Origin: an uncultured Clostridia bacterium
GTDB taxonomy: Bacteria > Bacillota > Clostridia > Oscillospirales > Ruminococcaceae
Length of the DNA stretch: 7,615 nt
Direction of reading: 5' to 3'
NCBI GenBank assembly: GCA_946613705.1
Contig: CAMOFU010000112.1
Location: forward strand, 1 to 7,615
This document shows, in pieces, positions 5,810 to 7,615 of the stretch. The translations under genes and the position numbers were made by a program. Every line of letters starts with the position of its first letter. Position 1 is the first letter of the stretch. The notes beneath the pieces are model-generated. The model saw only the letters and a list, made by a program, of their open reading frames with translations. It was not told the DNA's origin and made no database searches.

Positions 5810-6307
5810 ATGAAGCATACGATTTCTGTACTTGTTGAAAATCACAGCGGTGTGCTCTCGCGCATCACGGGACTGTTTTCAAGGCGCGGCTTTAATATCG
5901 AAAGCCTTGCCGTGGGACCTACCCATGACCCCGAGGTGTCCCGCATAACGATAATCGCCGACGGTGACGAGCATACCGTTGAGCAGATAGAAAAGCAGCT
6001 CAACAAGCTTATCGAGGTCATCAAGGTGAGAACGCTGCAGAAGGATGAGTGCTTTGCGAGAGAGCTGATGATGGTCAAGCTCAACTGCCCCGCCGAGAAG
6101 CGCAGCGAGATCATGACTATCGCGGAGATGACCGAGGCAAAGATCGTCGATGTTACGCTGACGACCGTTACCCTTGAGATCTGCGCACGGTACAACAAGC
6201 TCGAGCGCTTTATCGAGATAGTCGCCCCCTACGGCATCATCGAGCTGGTGAGAACAGGCACCATCGCCATTCAGAAGGGCGCGGAGACTATGGACAGAAA
6301 GAAATAA
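5810..6307 (+). CDS. ilvN: Acetolactate synthase small (regulatory) subunit
   Basis: Binds the large subunit, raises its activity and confers feedback inhibition by valine. The 165-residue product has an N-terminal ACT domain (about 2-75): ISVLVENHSGVLSRITGLFS and RGFNIESLAVGPT, then a second ferredoxin-like domain (about 80-158). N11 and G14, positions known in E. coli IlvH for valine sensitivity, are both conserved at identical numbers, so feedback control is expected. It starts 2 bp after the lipoprotein stop, with GGAGG seven bases upstream inside that gene. Length matches the family (IlvH 163). Its presence supports ilvB as the anabolic enzyme. Confidence 0.95.
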   Translation: MKHTISVLVENHSGVLSRITGLFSRRGFNIESLAVGPTHDPEVSRITIIADGDEHTVEQIEKQLNKLIEVIKVRTLQKDECFARELMMVKLNCPAEKRSEIMTIAEMTEAKIVDVTLTTVTLEICARYNKLERFIEIVAPYGIIELVRTGTIAIQKGAETMDRKK

Positions 6308-6426
6308 GCCTGTTAATTGTTCATTGTGCTGCTGCACGGCTTGTGATCTGTGATCTGAAATGTTTGACCTTGCCGTTTATCGGCTTAGTCTGCAAATAAA
6401 TTTTATCAATCTGGAGGAATGTAAAA
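6308..6426 (+). other. ilvN-ilvC gap: no clear promoter or terminator
   Basis: A 119-bp gap. It holds a tandem direct repeat TGTGATC-TGTGATC (6342-6355), two weak short inverted repeats (GTGC/GCAC at 6326-6337 and GCCG/CGGC at 6372-6384), and a TTGACC (6364-6369) without a convincing -10 at normal spacing. GGAGG (6413-6417) is the ilvC ribosome binding site. ilvC is probably read from the ilvB promoter, perhaps with weak internal initiation. Confidence 0.4.
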
Positions 6427-7443
6427 ATGGCAAAAATCTTTTATCAGCAGGACTGCGACCTTAATCTTCTCAAGGGCAAGAAAGTCGCTATCATCGGCTA
6501 CGGTTCGCAGGGTCACGCTCATGCGCTCAACCTCAAGGAGAGCGGCGTTGACGTTGTCGTAGGTCTTTACAAGGGTTCAAAGAGCTGGGCAAAGGCTGAG
6601 AGCCAGGGCGTAAAGGTAATGGAGACTGCCGAGGCTGTAAAGGCTGCCGACATCATCATGATCCTTATCCCCGACGAGAAGCAGGCTGCTCTTTACAAGA
6701 GCGATATCGAGCCGAACCTCACCGAGGGCAAGACCCTTATGTTCGCTCACGGCTTCAATATCCACTTCGGCTGCATCGTTCCGCCTTCCTTCGTGAACGT
6801 TACGATGATCGCTCCCAAGGCTCCCGGTCATACCGTTCGTTCCGAGTATGAGGCGGGCAAGGGTACTCCTTGTCTCGTTGCTGTTGAGCAGGACGCTACA
6901 GGCAACGCTCTTGACCTTGCTCTCGCTTACGGCGCAGGCATCGGCGGTGCAAGAGCAGGTATCCTCGAGACTACCTTCCGCACCGAGACCGAGACCGACC
7001 TCTTCGGTGAGCAGGCTGTTCTCTGCGGCGGTGTATGCGCTCTGATGCAGGCAGGCTTCGAGACACTTGTTGAGGCAGGCTACGACGAGAGAAATGCATA
7101 CTTCGAGTGCATCCATGAGATGAAGCTGATCGTTGACCTGATCTATCAGTCGGGCTTCGCAGGCATGAGGTATTCCATCTCCAATACAGCTGAGTACGGC
7201 GACTACATCACAGGTCCCAAGATCATCACCGAGGACACCAAGAAGGCTATGAAGAAGGTGCTTGCCGATATCCAGAGCGGCGCATTTGCTAAGGACTTCC
7301 TGCTTGACATGAGCAGCGCAGGCGGTCAGGTACACTTCAAGGCTATGAGAAAGCTCGCAAGCGAGCATCCCTCCGAGAAGGTCGGCGCAGAGATCAGAAA
7401 GCTCTACAGCTGGAGCGATGAGGACAAGCTCATCAACAACTGA
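6427..7443 (+). CDS. ilvC: Ketol-acid reductoisomerase, class I short form
   Basis: Mg-dependent enzyme that isomerises and reduces acetolactate or acetohydroxybutyrate, the step after IlvBN. The 338-residue product is standard class I. The Rossmann fingerprint GYGSQGHAHA (24-33) is followed by the cofactor loop GLYKGSKSW (46-54). Active-site residues are H108, K131 in MIAPKAPGHTVR, and metal/substrate residues D191, E195, E227, E231 and S252. The cofactor loop keeps the phosphate-contacting serines S51 and S53 but has Y48 where Arg is common, and APKGPGH reads APKAPGH. ATG 6427 has GGAGG nine bases upstream. Codon choice is narrower than in neighbouring genes (mostly GAG, AAG, GGC, CTT/CTC), suggesting high expression. 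Last gene before a strong terminator. Confidence 0.98.
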   Translation: MAKIFYQQDCDLNLLKGKKVAIIGYGSQGHAHALNLKESGVDVVVGLYKGSKSWAKAESQGVKVMETAEAVKAADIIMILIPDEKQAALYKSDIEPNLTEGKTLMFAHGFNIHFGCIVPPSFVNVTMIAPKAPGHTVRSEYEAGKGTPCLVAVEQDATGNALDLALAYGAGIGGARAGILETTFRTETETDLFGEQAVLCGGVCALMQAGFETLVEAGYDERNAYFECIHEMKLIVDLIYQSGFAGMRYSISNTAEYGDYITGPKIITEDTKKAMKKVLADIQSGAFAKDFLLDMSSAGGQVHFKAMRKLASEHPSEKVGAEIRKLYSWSDEDKLINN

Positions 7444-7501
7444 TGATCGCTGACCGGATCTGGTTTAGGACAGTACTATATTGTAAATTGTAAAAGCAAA
7501 G

Positions 7502-7538
7502 CGGTACCTCTCCCAAAGCGGGAGAGATACCGTTTTAT
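7502..7538 (+). terminator. Rho-independent terminator after ilvC
   Basis: CGGTA (7502-7506) pairs with TACCG (7528-7532), one C/A mismatch follows, then CTCTCCC (7508-7514) pairs with GGGAGAG (7520-7526) around the loop AAAGC. TTTTATT follows at once. It lies about 60 bp after the ilvC stop and closes the ilv operon. A weaker T-rich stretch on the other strand (complement of 7489-7500) could let it also stop transcription from the right. Confidence 0.93.
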
Positions 7539-7569
7539 TATTCGGTCACGGTTTGGTTTGGGGGAGCTT

Positions 7570-7614
7570 TCAGAGCGTTCCGCTGATGGTGAGTGAAAGC
7601 TTGCTCGGGACGGT
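7570..7614 (-). CDS. Possible 3' end of a convergent gene (partial)
   Basis: On the minus strand one frame reads TVPSKLSLTISGTL and stops at TGA (complement of 7570-7572), 38 bases before the shared terminator. The spacing to a hairpin that may work both ways suits a convergent gene. Only 14 codons are visible and another minus frame also stays open, so both frame and existence are uncertain. The stop region forms one arm of an 8-bp inverted repeat (AGCTTTCA 7565-7572, TGAAAGCT 7594-7601). No function can be given. Confidence 0.3.
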   Translation of the reverse strand, partial: TVPSKLSLTISGTL

Positions 7615-7615
7615 C

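Noticed and set aside
6577..7368. Long open frame on the minus strand antisense to ilvC
   Set aside because: It mirrors the biased codon use of ilvC, has no family resemblance, and ilvC is unmistakable on the plus strand.

Overview
The window looks like chromosomal DNA from a Gram-positive anaerobe of the Clostridia, most likely a Ruminococcus-like member of the Oscillospiraceae. This rests on strong GGAGG-type ribosome binding sites, sigma-A promoters (TTGAAA/TTGATT with TATAAT at 17 bp), a lipobox protein with a Ser/Ala/Glu-rich linker, and a ketol-acid reductoisomerase that reads like the clostridial class I short form. The genus is inference from remembered family sequences; no search was run. 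Everything is ordinary core genome apart from two intrusions into otherwise conserved operons and one broken tRNA gene.

Left edge (1-300, minus strand): a near-consensus promoter (263-291) reads first into the 5' half of a tRNA-Leu(UAA) that stops at the anticodon stem (211-253), then through a leader with an inverted repeat (154-183), then into a complete tRNA-Leu(UAA) with encoded CCA (65-151), and ends at a strong intrinsic terminator (20-57).

Recombination operon (368-3224, plus strand): a divergent promoter (368-396) drives ruvC, ruvA and ruvB, the Holliday-junction resolvase, the junction-binding tetramer and the branch-migration motor. Between ruvA and ruvB, overlapping the ruvA stop codon by one base, sits a gene for a Y1/HUH transposase of the REP-associated (RAYT) type. 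Its coding sequence contains two closely related GGCGGCT-NNN-AGCCGCC palindromes that are read in different codon phases.

Branched-chain amino acid operon (3281-7538, plus strand): an extended -10 promoter with palindromes beside its -35 drives ilvB (acetolactate synthase large subunit), a lipoprotein gene of unknown function, ilvN (ACT-domain regulatory subunit) and, after a 119-bp gap, ilvC (ketol-acid reductoisomerase). These give the first two steps of valine/leucine and isoleucine synthesis. The lipoprotein gene separates the two subunit genes of one enzyme. IlvB has Leu where acetohydroxyacid synthases normally have the specificity-determining Trp, and IlvC has Tyr where an Arg is usual in the cofactor loop. 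An intrinsic terminator closes the operon. The last 46 bases may hold the 3' end of a convergent gene.

I see no CRISPR array, plasmid or phage genes, or novel defence system. The most unusual items are the RAYT gene with its internal palindromes inside ruvAB, the lipoprotein inside ilvBN, and the promoter-linked half tRNA.
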